Shown in pieces: positions 1-14,299 of a stretch of DNA of 64,000 nucleotides. The notes beneath the pieces are model-generated. The model made no database searches and was not told the DNA's origin. It was given only the letters and a program-made list of their open reading frames with translations. Origin of the DNA: Stratiolaelaps scimitus (Eukaryota > Arthropoda > Arachnida > Mesostigmata > Laelapidae); contig JABWDB010000015.1 of assembly GCA_019614645.1 (NCBI GenBank), positions 1,240,001 to 1,304,000 of the forward strand, written 5' to 3'. Position 1 is the first letter of the stretch. Each line of letters opens with the position of its first letter. The position numbers and the translations under genes were made by a program.

Positions 1-1704
1 GTTAAATGATTACAGCTAACAATTAAGAGCTCCGTTAAATACTCACTCATTTACCATGATTTGAGTCGCTTGGTAAACGAGTGAACGCTAGGCTACAACC
101 TGCGGCGAATATTGACTAAGGACCATCTGTATTTTTTCCTTACTAGTATCGACTACACCCGCCACGTCCTGCCACTGCATTAACAGAGGCACACCGATGT
201 CTTCTTCTGTCCTTCCTTATACCTGTATGCGTATATAACTGGCAGTTTCGTCGACAATCCACCTCGCCAATTAAACCTGCCAAACTGTCTTATCCATTAT
301 ACCTGAAAGGTGAACTACACGCTCCTGGTTCACTGGCTCGATAAGGTGACTTCAGGTCGATGTCAAGCGGGCAGCCGTCAAAGGGCCGCCCGCTCATCTC
401 GTGTCACTTAGGACATCGCGTTGATGTTGGTGGTTTTCTCAACGTTGTCGTCACCCGCCATCCGCTGATTAGCTATACCGAACACACAAAGGGCGAAAGG
501 TTCTTCGGCGAAAAGATGCAACGTACGCAGGTCACAGCGACAAGTCACCGTTAAACGGAATACCGTATCGTACTTTTCCACACACACACACACACACTCC
601 CTCGCTTACTCTCGTGGTGACGAGAATCCAGAATGACGTAAAACGCTAGGCTTTTGGGAGGGGGAGGCGGGCCTCGTTGGTAGACACCAACGCGACTAAC
701 CCGACGAAGTTTCACGTAGCTTAGAGCTCGAAGACCGGACAGTTTAGATTAAATCTATTCGCCAACTGCTAGCACCACTCAGCGTGGCTTTCTCGTGATT
801 AGATAGTTATATATACACACGTCACCATCGTGATGGTTAGGGGACTGCTGTTATGCGTCTGGCGTAGTGGTCAACTCGACGAGATTGTGCCTTCGTATAG
901 TGCTCTACAACGGCGTAGGCCAATCAGATGTGGGCCCAACCGGTGGGCAGGAGATAGCCCGCCCCGTGAGTTCGGGGCGTTTGCTAGCCCGAAGACTTCA
1001 CTGAGGTGGTTACAAGTACGAGAGACGGGTTCGCCGAGCCTGGTCGAGTCGCCCGATGGCACGATATACGCCGGACGATACGGAGCACCTTTACTCCAGG
1101 TCTCTCAGCCATTCAAGCCGAGACATTGCCGCTGGCTGGATTGCTGTGGCCTGCGGAGTCGCGAGCGCGCGGGCGACCCGGCACCACCACCACCAGCAGC
1201 CGCAGCAGGCCTAAAGGTGATCACAGGACACATGATGAGGGCCAGTCACCGCGAAGGCAGCGTAACGAGCGACGACGAAGGACCGCAGGGTTCCGGCTGG
1301 CGCGAGGGCTAGGACATCTTTTCACACTCGCTATCACCTAAAATCCCAGCCGCACAACCCCCTCAGCCCCCCCCCCCCCTCTCCCTGTACTTTCCTCTCG
1401 AGGTCGCGCGTCCCCTGCGTTTTTGTATGCGTGACCTCACACCATAAATCCTCAGCAGTCGTCTGTGGTCATGGCGCGTTAGCCGCCACTCACGCGCTCG
1501 TTCAGCTCTTGACAACGCCCGTGTCAACCAGTCTCGCTCGTGCGTTCGGTGTCATTGACTTAAAGATGAGGATGATGGTCGATCCTTTGCAAAATATGCA
1601 GTTGCATGCAAATATAATACAGCCGGGACGAGGGCAAGCGTAGATGACAGTACCTGTTGAGCAGAGCACATGACAGGGACTTTGTATACGAATCTATACG
1701 TATT

Positions 1705-1746
<42 letters not shown>

Positions 1747-3257
1747 GTGTGTGTAACTGTGCAAACATTTGAACTATTTAAGGTATCTGTTTATAGCTTG
1801 GCTGTTCAAAATTCGCCAAGGTTCATTTACCGTGTACACGAGTAGACTTCTAAAGAGCAGAAGGATTTGATATCTGTGTAGTTGGCAAGTTACCTGTGAG
1901 CCTAATTAGATGGATATTTGAGCAAATGCATACGCATATTACACATACGTGATAATCATTCAGGCCATTAGGCATAAGCCACACATGGCTATTACCAGCT
2001 TTCAACGTTTGACCTCTTGTATAAATGCTGAAATACGTGTTACCGATCCAGCTCGTGCAGCCGTCACGGTGCGCAGAGCACGTTCTCATCCTGCGCCAGA
2101 AACGTTCCTCGCCGAACAGGTGGTTCCGTGTCAAAAGTAACTCTAAGGCTTGCAGTCAGTGAACGAGGGAGGCCAGCTAGCAATCATTGCCTGTGGCTGG
2201 GCGCACACTTTCTAACAGCCACTGCTTCGCACCCCCCCTCTCTCTCTCTCACTCTCTCCCTAAGGATCAGGGGTCTCGACTCCTGGCGGTGAGTTCGTTC
2301 GCGGTGTCTACGCTGACCGGGACACCGCGAAAAGCTCCGAACGCTGGAGAGAAGCTGCTTGCCGGGCTGTGAGGTTCATTAAAATTATCTGCACATAACT
2401 CGGCCACGGGATCTCCGACCCACACACAGCGTGGCCGAGCGGCTCACGCGCACACGAGCATACTCTGCCAGCCACTCTCTGGAGTCACGACTCGCGCGTC
2501 GCCTGTCTGGATGGCCCCTAGCCAGCGTGGTGGCCCCCTTCTCGGGCTGAAGTTCGCACCTCAGCTGGGTCACACCAGCACATCTAACGTGCCTACTTCT
2601 CCTGGCCTGATGTCGGTCCTGCGTCCTTACAAGGTCCAAACGCAGAGTCTTAGCAGCACCTGAGGAAACCTCGTTAGTGTCATCCGCGGATTAAGTTGCA
2701 CACATCTTCACTCAGTGCGCTCTCCTTGGGGCTGCTTCTCAACACACTCAAGCCCTCGACTAGTCCCCTTTCGGCCCCTTCCCGCCCGGCTATAGGCAGC
2801 GATCTACCTATGCGATTCGCCTGTGAGTCGGCCAGGGACTTCAGGACCACGACATCGTGGGCTCTGTGGGCAAGCGTAGACCCGGGGCCAAGTGAATTTG
2901 AAGGGGAGTAGGTGTTGCAGCAGGTTCCGCTGCGTCTGTCTCCACACGATGTAGCGCCGTGTTTGCTAATGAACGTCATGAAGGAACCGCTTGCTGTTCG
3001 GTCGAAGTTGGCTGAATTTCTGAAGTCTTGTGTGCCGCCTATATGGTTTATAGAACCGTTGAGGTGCACGCAAGCACTCCCCAAGCGAAACCCTCAAGCA
3101 AGGATTCGCACGGAGTGTGTATGCTCAAAGCCTACAGGATATTTAACACGTTTCTCGGTCGAAGCTCTAAAAGGCTCAGTATTAAATATTGAAATTTACA
3201 TATATATATATAGCTATGTAGGATAGATGACATAACAAGAACAGGCTTGCAATCGGA
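1..3257. other. Intergenic, no supported gene
   Basis: Holds a (CA)n tract (579-597), a 13-C run (1,367-1,379), a TA tract and a short CT tract (about 2,239-2,258). A 160-codon open frame at 830-1,312 overlaps another long frame in GC-rich DNA and is not supported as coding. Confidence 0.6.
1707..1742. repeat. (TA)n microsatellite
   Basis: A 36-base pure TA tract in otherwise unannotated sequence. Confidence 0.95.
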
Positions 3258-3789
3258 TTAACTAACAGAGGCGAATCGTAGGTAACTTGTTCGCGCGTTA
3301 CCGCGTAAAGAAACTATCAGCACAAGGAATCGACGAGGAATAATGTCTCGGCAAAAACAATCGTTACTGTGACAGTTGTGAGGATTCAAGCAGGAATGGT
3401 TAATGGGAAATTTCGTACCTTCGATAGTGTCCACAAGACGCTCACAGTCACGGACCTTGGTAGTTGTGTACTTATATGCAATACGTCGTAAAGATTTAAT
3501 CTCGCCGGCATCACCTGTTATCGTGTATACAGTACTCAAAACCTCGGCCATGGTCATTTCTCCTTCTTGTTTATACCCCACCCTATTCGATGCCTCGATA
3601 CTAAATATACATCGGCCCAAAACCAATGGTTGCTTTTCAACTGAAGCGCGCTTGGAGATCAACCAGCTAATGTATGACGTCGTAGAAGTGGCTTTGACAC
3701 TAAGTTTGGAGCGAGCCACCACAGGAATATTCGACTCTGGACTCTCTATCTCACCGCGAGTTCTGGTGATACCGCTCAGTGGTCCATGA
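3258..3789. other. Overlapping open frames on both strands, coding status unclear
   Basis: A 154-codon minus-strand frame (3,722-3,258) and a 128-codon plus-strand frame (3,403-3,789) overlap almost fully in sequence of ordinary base composition, where long open frames are less expected than in the GC-rich blocks. The minus-strand product has a Cys-rich tail (SCLNPHNCHSNDCFC); the plus-strand product includes EARLEINQLMYDVVEVALTL. Neither resembles a family I recognise. At most one is likely real. Confidence 0.2.
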
Positions 3790-5600
3790 GGGCCTGACTG
3801 GCCACGGGTAAAACCTGGTGCGTGACTGATTCACCTCGCTAGGAAACCTTCATGGATGGTCTATATAAAAAGGTCAACATTGGAATACTTCATTTTTAGC
3901 CGAACGTAATCCAAAACAATCGAAAACCGCTGAGCTACGTGACTGCTTGTTGATACCTAGATATTTCTTGACGGCGTATGCTTTCAACATTCTTCAATTG
4001 TTGAGCGAAATACCGTTCGAGCAGAGCGTTCATTCTACCGCGACACAGACGAAACGTGGAAGACTGCAAGGTACGCCGCACACGTTCACCGCTAAGCGCT
4101 CACAGAGCGCTATGCCTGGAGGCGCAAATACTGAAGACAAGGACATTGACCTCGAAATGACATTGGTCACACTGAACACGCACCGCAGGGATATATATAT
4201 ATATATATGTATAAGCTCTGAAATTGAGCAAAGCGAGTGTTGAATCACACCAACCTAGCCAGTGCGTGTAATCGATCTGCTCATCGACCAGTTTACATAT
4301 TGATGTTATGCTCTTATTTGAATTGCCACCACAGTACTGCACACCATAAGCCATAGGCGAACTGAGACATTGATGGTATAGGAGGAGAGCACAAACTTCT
4401 TCCTTTAAAGAAATTAGTGGCATTTATGCCCCATACACTGGGTTTGTTCTCATTTAAGACTAAAGGGTAAAGGTAAAGCTTTATTGATTTATTAAAGGAA
4501 CTGCATAGAATGCTTAAGTTCTCTAATATGTCATGCAACGGGATTCGAACCTGCGTTCTCTGGTTTTTTACAGCCAGAGACTCAGCCGTCCCAGCCACCG
4601 CGCTGACGGATCAACGACAAACATTGTCGAACTTCTACAGAAGCTGTATCTGCTAGCTATTTCGAATGGATTGAAGAGCTTACAGAGTGGAATGCTTCGC
4701 GCAATTCTAACACAATAGAGAAGGATTTGGTCTCCACGATCCATCGGTTGCTTATGTATGATATGTCGCAGAGTTACGTATATAAATAGTAGATGGCGAA
4801 GTGGCGCGTTTCATTTAGAGACCCTATCGAGTGAGTCTGACAGAATACTAAAGGAAGAGACAAAGTCATCAACTAATGAACCGGAATCAATTTCTCAAAC
4901 ACATCGCAATGAGGGGATGGGTGAATGATGACGAAATATGGCATAGTGCGAAGATCAGTACCTGTTACAATGCCTTATCCCGTTACAGTATTTAACCGTG
5001 GCAGACACGCGACTTCTCAAATCTACTCGTTGCAGCCGAACGCCGCATTGGGTATTCTCGGATACACGGAAATTCGCCTGTCTGCACACAAGTTTAAGCT
5101 CAATGCGAGCAACATGAATTAGCAGCAACGATACTAGCAACAACAACAAAAACATCAACAGCAGCACAACAAGCGACCCACCCTCAACAACGGCATACGA
5201 TCGACGATGTAACCAGCATCGTAAATAATACGTTTATTATACATATCGCTCAGCCATCAGAAGTTGTTAAAGTGTTATTGTCGAAGGTGAGAAAGAGAGC
5301 GAGAGAGAGAGACGGCGCTGATGCGATGGCTGTGGCCGACTGGGCTTCGGAGCGCTTCTGCCGGCTTGCTCGGCCTGCAGTGTTCGACGAGGTATGCAAT
5401 GTGCTCAAGTTATGGACGGTGGCAGTGTTAGACGAGAAGCGCTTGCAGAACGAGGAGATGCGGGGTACAAGGAGGGGCATGCAAGGATGCTGGGAGATGC
5501 TGCTGCATCCTTTAGTCTTCTCTCTCTCTATATCTCTCTGTGCCCGCCAAGCCCTGCCTGCCGCTCTCATCTATGCAACCTCAACAGCCGTTTTCCCGAA
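3790..5600. other. Intergenic with short repeats
   Basis: Contains a short TA tract (about 4,190-4,208), the tRNA-like sequence at 4,531, CAA/CAG-rich sequence at 5,120-5,175 and a GA-rich stretch at 5,285-5,309. No gene is evident. Confidence 0.6.
4531..4608 (-). mobile_element. tRNA-like sequence (tRNA-Tyr-like, probably a SINE head)
   Basis: The minus strand shows an A-box-like GGTGGCTGGGACGGCTGAG. An anticodon-like hairpin follows, TCTGG with loop CTGTAAAAA and CCAGA, and then B-box GGTTCGAATCC. Only four bases of the acceptor stem pair (GTCA with TGAC) and the anticodon loop has two extra bases, so it is unlikely to be a functional tRNA. An AT-rich tail with AATAAA-like words follows on the minus strand (4,480-4,500), as in a SINE. 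Confidence 0.5.
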
Positions 5601-8240
5601 GTCATAACGTAGGCGTTCACTGAAGCCCTCCGTTGTTCCTGACTGCCCCGCCTGCTATCATCGAGGCACAAGGCGACCGACATCACTTAGGCTCGGCGTA
5701 GCAACCTCGTTGCAACATTTTCCTGCGCCCGTTAGGGCGGCCAGGCTGGGCTGGCTTGGCGAACGGGAACGTGCTTCACCTGCGGCGACATCCGCCCCCC
5801 GCCCCGCTCCGCAAAGTGCCCGCGCGCCCCCGGGAACACCCTTCGACGTATAGCCTTTGCATTGCCGCCCGCTGGTGCCGAGTCGTCGACATTCGGTCTT
5901 GGGTACGCACGCGCCACTCCAAAGGAAGCCTGGCACAGAAACGGTGGTGTAGAGAGGGAGAAAGCGAGAGAGAAGAAAGAGAGAAGAAAGAGAAAAGGAA
6001 GGTTGTACGAGGACGATGAAGATAGAGAAACGGAAGCCTGTATGTTTGGCACCGCAGTCTTGGGTGGGGCTTCCGTGGTTGCGCCCTGCTCGGCTGCCTC
6101 TGCTGTAGGAACAGGCCGCGGCGTCGTTCTCGCCCGCGTCGCCGGCGTCCTCGGCCTCAGCCGCTCTCTTTCGCTTTGACTGCTCTCGCGACTAATCGAT
6201 GTACCATCTGCCGTTAAGAGTTTCCACAGCTATCAAAATTTAATGAGACACGGCGAGCTGACACTGGCCCTGCTGGTGATGGCTACTACCCTATGGGACG
6301 TACTACCCCGGCATTAGACTGACGGCGGCATGTATATAGCTCGCGGAACCTGCCCGATACCCTGCTGCTGCTGCTACTGCTCAAGCGGCCGCAGGCACTC
6401 CAGAACCTTTAGCTTCCCGCTTTCGCGCCTCTCCAAGCTGCCTTGCAGAGCGATGTATGTCCCTGGATATTCCCTTATCGGCGTCCCCGCGAGAGCAGTC
6501 TGTCGTCCTTTCGCGAATCCCCGCCGCTTTTCTTCTTCGGGGCGGGACGGTCGCTGCCGCTGCCGCCGCCGCCGCGTCAGCAACAGCAGCAGCAGCAGCA
6601 GGCCTGAAACGGCAAGCGGTTCGTTCCTTGATGGGGTCTTGTAATGTCAAGTCATTCCCCAAATCGCTTCGCTTTCAGTCAACTCGGGCGGCGATCGCGC
6701 CAGTGGATCCATAGGGCACCGGCGCCAACGTCATCGTTATACCGCCGTTGCCGGCGACTCCGTGCTCGGTATCGTACAGGAGCGGGTCTCGCTCTGGGAC
6801 AAGAAAGAGGAGCAGTCAGCAGGAGAGTCGGCGGCAGCAGCAGCAGTAGCAGCAACCGTCGCCTTCGTGAGGCACAGGAATCAGGAGTCGGGATTCGAGC
6901 ATCGCGAGTATCTCCCACGTAGCCTCGCATAGAAGATCCATAGCGACTACCCGTGAAACTGTTCGCCTCCATCCTCCAACCCTTCCCACACCCCTGTTCC
7001 CGCTTAACCGGTTCACTTGCTCGCTCCTGCCTCCTCTCTGGCCCCTATGTACACCGCCATCCAATGTCGGTGTCCCTCTGTGTACGACCCCCAATAGCAC
7101 GAGATGCGCACCATTGGTGCAGCGTCGACGGTCGATCGATCGTCTCACGGTCGGTGCACCATGTACCGCGGCCGCCACCACCAACACCACCGTCTCGGCG
7201 CCATGTTGTCGTCCCAAATGTGCAGAAGCCAAAGGGCCGTGACGAAAGTCGTTCTCATCTTCTGTCGCTACGATTGCTGCAGCAGAACCGAATTGCTGCA
7301 TTTGAGCATTCGCCGCTTCGTCTGAACCCTCGCGGCGCACTCCGTTGTCCGCCTACGACGAGTTTAAGCATAGGCGGGCAGCGGAAAAGCGCCGCAGCAA
7401 TCGCAGCGTGGCGTGGAGCCCGCCCCGAGTTCGTTCGGCTACAAATTTCTACGAATTGGCGCCGTGTCCCTCCCTCGTCGCTGGGCTGGCTCACCCGCCT
7501 TTTCCTGTGCTGAGCCTGCCTGCGCGAATCCTTCTCGACCCCCGGCCGACGGTGCCCTGTCGGTGAGCGGTACGTGCGACACAGCCAATAAGCAAGCGTC
7601 GAACGTTGAACGACGGGTAGTGCTGAGCATTGCTATCATCACTGTCGCCACTGATGCCTCCAGTGGCATTGGTGGTTTGCAACACACGACAACACACGTC
7701 TCCCTTCTTCGCGGGGTTTGCCCCGCGACACTTCGATGGAGACTTCGTTGCCTTTTTTTTTTTGTTCGTCTCCCCCACAAATAGCCGGCGCTCGCCGATC
7801 GCTATCGTATCGAGGCGATCTCGCAGATGGGCGTCATGGTGTCAACAGTCTGGCCTGCCAATCCAACGTACACATCGTGTCTCTCGTCATGCTCGATGTG
7901 CTGGGATGGTGTGTGGTTGTGTTTGGGGTGACGACGTGCCTGGGCATGACGTACCGAGTGAGCGCACTAGCAAAGCGGGCCCGTGCCATACGCGGTCCCG
8001 ATGAGCGTCAACGAATGTTGATCGAAGCGAGGGAAGACGATTTACTACGGACTACGGTGATCGCGGTACAGAGCTACCCCGAGACACACACACGCGCAAA
8101 CACATGGATCCCGGGCAGCTTTCAGAGAGGAGAACTTTTTTCGCTCATACAATGCGCGACTTCGTAACTCGGCGAGCTGGGCACACGGCTGGAACCGTGA
8201 GTGACAACGAGAAGGGGGGCGAGAGAGAGAGAGAGATAGA
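5600..8240. other. GC- and CpG-rich block without a defined gene
   Basis: High GC with many CpG, CAG/CTG and GCC tracts. Up to five overlapping open frames of 60-190 codons occur on both strands, which is expected from composition. Could hold a promoter or untranslated first exon; no start, splice pattern or domain singles one out. Confidence 0.4.
6578..6602. repeat. (CAG)n trinucleotide tract
   Basis: About seven CAG/CAA units inside a GC-rich block, preceded by GCC repeats. Similar CAG/CTG tracts occur near 6,361, 6,830, 28,953, 29,610, 29,780, 38,882, 43,864 and 53,644, nearly all in GC-rich blocks. Confidence 0.9.
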
Positions 8241-9816
8241 TAAAGCACTGGAAATTACGACCACAAGAAAGAACTGCGAGCGTACGTACGCCAGAGGAAT
8301 GGTGTACGGCGCGGAGAAGGAGGTGATGATCCGTTCAAATAAAGGTCGCCAGCGATGCGCGTCCTTCTGTTATTGCCGCGTTTGAGTCGAGACATTCGCG
8401 ACGCTTCTGCCATCCGCTAGACCACGGCCAATACCCTGGATGTAGCTTCCCCTCCTTCTTAACGTTGATGCTATATTTCGGATAGTATCCAAACGGTAAA
8501 ATCGCTCTCAGTAGCTATAGATCGAGTCTGCATTGGATAACGATCCAGATCGCCCATTCGAGGCTCAAGTGGTAAACTACCTCGTCCTCGAATGAGTTAA
8601 CGCAGTTGGATCAATCAGTCAATAGTTACGTTCAACCACCGGGATCTGTACCCGCACAAGTGATATAGGCAATCTGAATGTTGGTTGGTTCAAACTGGGA
8701 AAAAAAAACACAAATATTAGATATGCATTCCGCACTTACGGCCAAATAATACATGGTCATACCATGTGTATGGTGCGTATTATATAGCTTGTTATTCGTA
8801 TCATCTACACATTCGAGGTGTGGTTGTGTCTATACTATAATAATACGCAAACGCACCCATTGTATTTTTCGCTGTTGAACGGCGGAATTTCCACAAATGT
8901 GATTTCGCGATCTCAATTCGATTGTTTGATTTTGTCTTGTGCACAAGTCAGACAAGCCGGAAAGTACCGTAGTTGTCTTGCTTGTACGGCTTGGGATCCA
9001 GTGCTGAACTCGCTCCGTCTCTCTCGTCGAATATTATAAGATAATCTCGAACTTCGCCAAAAGCACTTTCATTTACGAATCTGGGGTCCTACTTAGGATC
9101 TGAACAGGATAGCTGGCAGGGTCGAGTAAGACTTTCTATTTCAAGTACGTTCCCAACATTTATGACATGTATGTCGAGGCTTAGGGCAGCTTCCAAGTCG
9201 AGAACATGCTAGAGTTATACGCCGCGCCAGAACACCGATGAAGCATCTGAAGTGCTACGCCTCGGCCTGTTTTGCCATCCCGAGACAATTACCTACGCAC
9301 AATGATCAAGGGCAGCAAGAAGCGAATACTAACCGGATGTTCCGCAAATTAGAAAAAAATTCGCCTTTCTATAATCAATGACATTTGGGGTCAACTTTCA
9401 TCTTGGAGTCCTATAAAAGTGGTTACCAGCTATTTTCTGGGGACCGCCGCGGAATCTCTCTGTCCCAATACCGCTCTTCGCTTCTGAAGAACTGGTAGGC
9501 TTATCTTCGAAATGTCAATGTGATAAAAAGGAGGTAAACCTTTCGTGGAAAGACTCAAAGACATAGTCAAGCGTACTCTGGCGTGTATTGAAAAGAATCT
9601 ACAAAACATCAAGGCCGCAATGTTCCGCACAGTAGAGACATCTACGAGAAGATCCCGTAGGAATATGCTTCCGAAATTTATAGCCAAATAACGTTGCGTG
9701 AATGATCTTTTCCCATGGAGAGTTTCTCGCGTGTTACACGAGAGAACATTGTACATAGGGTAAAATTGACACGCGATTACCTGGCAGACATTGTATTGTA
9801 TTACCGTCAACCTTTG

Positions 9817-9824
<8 letters not shown>

Positions 9825-9860
<36 letters not shown>
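9825..9860. repeat. (ATT)n microsatellite
   Basis: About 12 ATT units. A matching tract occurs at 49,554-49,585. Confidence 0.95.
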
Positions 9861-11164
9861 CTAACTATAATATATTACTTACTACTATAATGCACATGAA
9901 GTCAATGGAATCACCTGAGGATTGCCAAATATACTAAGGATGCTCTAACATCGGGACCAGTGCCGAATTTAGTAACAGAGTGACCATGCTTTTATTTTAA
10001 CAAATAGCTGCTGAAAAGCAGATTAGAAAGGATCCAGCTCTTGGTTATTCATGACCGAATCTAAATAGACTCGTCCAAGCATGCGCGTCACTCCCGCTGA
10101 TTTCGGGGAATGCTTTCTGTTTCCAGGGAACAAGCTCCTTGATCCAATGAAGTTCCTTCGGAGAATAAGCGGTCCGGCAAGACCTTGAACAGATCATGCT
10201 AATTGGCAAATAGCAGGGCACTCTATAGTGCATACACAGCGATCACACTGCCTCAGGTAGACGGACAAGCGGGGCACATTCGAGTCTCAGCAGGGGCGGG
10301 CTCTAAACGGCCGAGCGCTGTTTACTTCGCAAGTACCCGGTTGCTTGGCCCTTCCCTCGGCCTGTTTCGGGATCGTTGTCCGTCGACTAATTTCAGGGTG
10401 TCCAATTTAGTGAAGACCAGTGCTGCCTTCTATTTCGAACGTTGATAGGTTGAGCCAAGGCGTCACTGACCCATCGCATCCCTGGCCACATTTAGGGAAC
10501 GAAGTCCCAGCATTGGTAGCACGCCCCAAAGAGCTCGTAATAGACTTGAATTGCCCGTGATACTCGTCCAGGCTTGAAGAACCCTTTATAATCTAGGATA
10601 AGGCGCGGATAATGAGACGAGTGTACAATGTGTTCTATTTAATTCTGAATTGATGCACATCAAGCGGAGTTTGAACGCGTAAAGTCGCTAGCGGGGTCGG
10701 CCTCATGTGTGCATATACATGAATTCAACGTCAAATACGTGCCATGACCTGGTGTTGTGCTTCCCGTCGGTTGCGGCTGCCAACCTCATATTAGTTAGCC
10801 GTGCCAGATTTCTCGAAGCGTTCTTATAGAAAAGCGGTCATTTTGGCATGATCTCTCAAAGATCTGTTGTCGCCACTTGTATCTCTGAACAAGTTGATGC
10901 CCTCGAATCTTTTTTAAGAGGAATGCATTTATCTGCCATCATCATCATGAGGCATATATGTGGGACTCTATCGTTACTGTGTCTAGACTAAGCTTATCTC
11001 TGGCACGTTACAGCAGATACGCATCTGAAGTTACCTCCTGATCTTATCGGATTTCGGAATTTTCATTCTAACTCATCGGACATAATAGGTTTTCAACAGG
11101 CCTCGTCGCCTAACAACAACAAGTGTCAACACGAGCACTTCACATTCAACTGGACACTTGGGGA

Positions 11165-11200
11165 TACAGGGTGTTCGAAAAGTCACACAACTCTGTGGGA
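11165..11200. repeat. Transposon-end-like sequence (TACAGGGTGTTCG)
   Basis: TACAGGGTGTTCGAAAAGTC resembles terminal repeats of arthropod mariner-type elements. A similar end, TACAGGATGTTCGGCAAAG, occurs on the minus strand at 33,334-33,361. No transposase lies next to either, so they may be solo ends or decayed MITEs. Confidence 0.35.
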
Positions 11201-12232
11201 GACGTTCAGTGTTGCACAGCTTCAAAGGTAAGCTTCTGTGAATTTCTTTCCCTTGCTTGTTTATGGATATACATATTATTGTACGAGCGTGCAAACGAAT
11301 GAAGAACGACTCCAGAATAATTCTCTCTTAGGCGACAGTCGAAACTTTGCTTAATATCCCCCCACCACCACTCAGATTATTTATTTTAATGTTTGATGTC
11401 CTCTTATTGTAGCTCTACGGATTCCTCTCAGTTCCCTGCTCTATTTCAAGCTACACGTCACTAAAGACCCTATGTGTTTTACCAAGAATAGAAGGAAATC
11501 TCGATTGCACGAAAGGTTAGTTCCGAAGTAGGTACTTTGCTTAGCCGTTCCCCATAAAGTATCTCGCGGATTCCTGAGAATACCCTGTAGCTGACTCAAA
11601 CCTCGTTGTAAAAATGTAGCATCAGATTGTGTCGAAACGCATGTCTACGACTGCCACGGAGTAAGTCATGTAAAACATGACTAGCGTGGTTGGGCATTTT
11701 GTTTATGTTGTGAACGCTATCACGTATTCAATGTATTTCCAACATAAGTTGGTGTTCGTGCTCGCTTGTGGCTGCCAAGACCCAAGGTCGCCCCAATTGA
11801 AACTCGACGCCGGCTGTATTTCCGACAGTCGTAGACTATCGCTCGCAAATATACCCACAAAGATTTGTCTGCAAAAGCAGACGAAGAGGGTGGTTCAGTG
11901 GCGTCCCCCCTGTTCTAGAGACGTCTCGGCCCTACGGCCTCAGAGGGCCATTATGCCTGTTGCTGTACGGCCTGACTGATATTTCTTGACTACATTTATC
12001 ATTTACTTTGCTTTCCTTGAGCAAAGGCCATCGTCATCTTTCCACAACCAGCGGTCCCACCCTTTGATAGATGTTTTGTACGTTAGGATGAATGTATATC
12101 TCTGTTTGTACATCTCATCCATGCGGTATCCATGCGACGTCCTTGATATCCAGTAAAAATCACGATACGTTCGTTTGTCACAGTTTGTAGGAGACACGTA
12201 GGTGCACGGGAGCGGGTATATTTAAAGGGGCC

Positions 12233-12283
12233 CGTCTTATGAAGCAATGCCGAAAGCAGTTGTACCGTGGACTAGGTTAAATG
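12233..12283 (+). repeat. Dispersed repeat, copy 1
   Basis: A 28-base core running from CGTCTTATGAAGC to CCGAAAGCAGT (12,233-12,260) is identical at 27,282-27,309, and similarity extends through ACC.TGGAC and GTTAAATG. The orientation is the same. It belongs to an unidentified repeat. Confidence 0.7.
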
Positions 12284-13327
12284 CTTAGGGCTGAGAGCCA
12301 GCCCGGAGAATTTATTTCTTTAAACTTGTACAAGCTACACGCGTATACACCCGGTCGACTAGTATCCCCCCGGGGACATCGTTGCAACGATACCGTTGGG
12401 GTGCCCGCTGACGATTGCGCCCGTCTTGATGCATTTAATTGAGGGAATTTGTCTTAATGTATACAGACGCCGACTTCCCATAACAGTGAATCGTGCTACC
12501 ACAGCGACCTGTGTTGATTCACTCATACGCTAAAGAGATGCAGAGGCTGGTTTACGATTCACAAGTAGCGAGTTATATGTATACTACATGAGCGCTCAGG
12601 TTATTCGTCGAAGAACTGCGATTCGAACGGAGTGACGTTCATAGATAGATTCATAGTGGCATTCATGAACGACAGCATACGCCATCATAAGCCATAAGGC
12701 CCTCTACGGCGCAGGGTCACACGCCATAGAAAACCATCTTTTTTGAGAACAACACCGACCACAACAATAAACAAAATCGTGTGTTCGCATACAGGTCATC
12801 AAACGTAATGAACGAATCCGCTTGAGGTGATATCTATGCAACTTTGATCTAGAATTCGGCCTCCTCGCAATCCGAGCAGTCAGACCATCCAGTCAGCATA
12901 TATGAATCATAGATGTATATCGCAATGAAAAGTGGATGCAGAAGCGTCTAGCTCGCAGACGTTATCAACTCAGACGCTATTATTTTGACGGAGACGAATT
13001 TCAACTGCGTAGACGCCAATTGAGATGAGGGGAACTTCTTATGGTAACTGATTGTTCTAGACCCCTGCTTCATTTTCATAAGTGGGATCGGATTCGATTC
13101 AGCTTAAACCTCTAAAGTAGATGAGCGCTTTCCATCTTTTTGCAATTCCAATTGTAGACAGCAAAGCCGTGTGGGAGCGACACCCGATCCAGCAGGAGCT
13201 CCACAGAGATCCACAACATCCTATGAACATAATCTCATCTCGGCTCATCTAAGCTCGCCCGAAATGCTCCAGGGCGATATTTCCTAGTTTTGCTGCGCGA
13301 CGCAGGACGTTATACATAATAATAATA

Positions 13328-13328
<1 letters not shown>

Positions 13329-13412
<84 letters not shown>
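13329..13412. repeat. Long (TA)n microsatellite
   Basis: About 84 bases of nearly pure TA, preceded by AATAATAATAATAA. Confidence 0.95.
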
Positions 13413-14299
13413 CTCGATTATACGTGCACAATTCCTCGACTATACGTAAACAATTTCATTTCGGTGAATTTCTTGCCAGCTGTCATCCGATGAGTACGAA
13501 GGTTCTTCTTTGTGCACGACAAATACAACCAAAGGCAAGCCAATTAGTCTGGCAAATATAGCCACACAGCAATGTAGTAACTACTACACATCTGGAATCT
13601 AGTCTGCGCTAACTTTGTGACAATGTTAAAGCGTAGTCAATTAATTAGCCTGACATAAAAAAAAACGTAACAAAATAGTTGCCCCGAGTGTGCATGTACT
13701 CGATGTCTAAGGTGTTAATTTCTGCAATATTGCATCTCTTCTGCTTCCGTGTTTAGTTGGTAGTATCGATTTTCGGGTAGACCTATTTGCATAACAGTGT
13801 CTGAACAGTTGAAATTTTCAGAGAAAATTGCCGGCTGGTTTTTCGGTACGCCTTATTTGAAGAAAGCCATTAATTACATGTACCTCCTAGTTAGAAAACA
13901 TATGACGAACCTGCCTGGGGAGTATGCATAGTGCTCAATGTCACTTTTCCTCACATCGGCGTGCAAACGTACAAAATCGTATACACATATGTATATACAT
14001 GTTTAAATAGTGTACTTACGACAAATTGTTTGCGACAAAGCGAGGTAAAAATAAAAATAGCCTTTGTTTTGTTGTTACATGTATACAATCGTCGATTATT
14101 TCCGGAACGGTACGTGGCACGAGGCATGCACACACGATGTCCAGTGTCGACAGCGCGAAGGCGCTAGACCACCAGTCGGTGACAAACACACAAAATATCT
14201 CATCGATGTTTACGTAAAGCACTGTATAATAGACCGACATTTCCCTAGTTCTTCCGTATTTGCAGACAAGCACGCAAAGTTGCCGTGCGCTCTGCAGAA

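Noticed and set aside
13249..13431. Poly(Tyr-Ile) open frames over TA repeats, here and at 1,657, 25,713, 58,065 and 62,343
   Set aside because: Direct translation of TA microsatellites.
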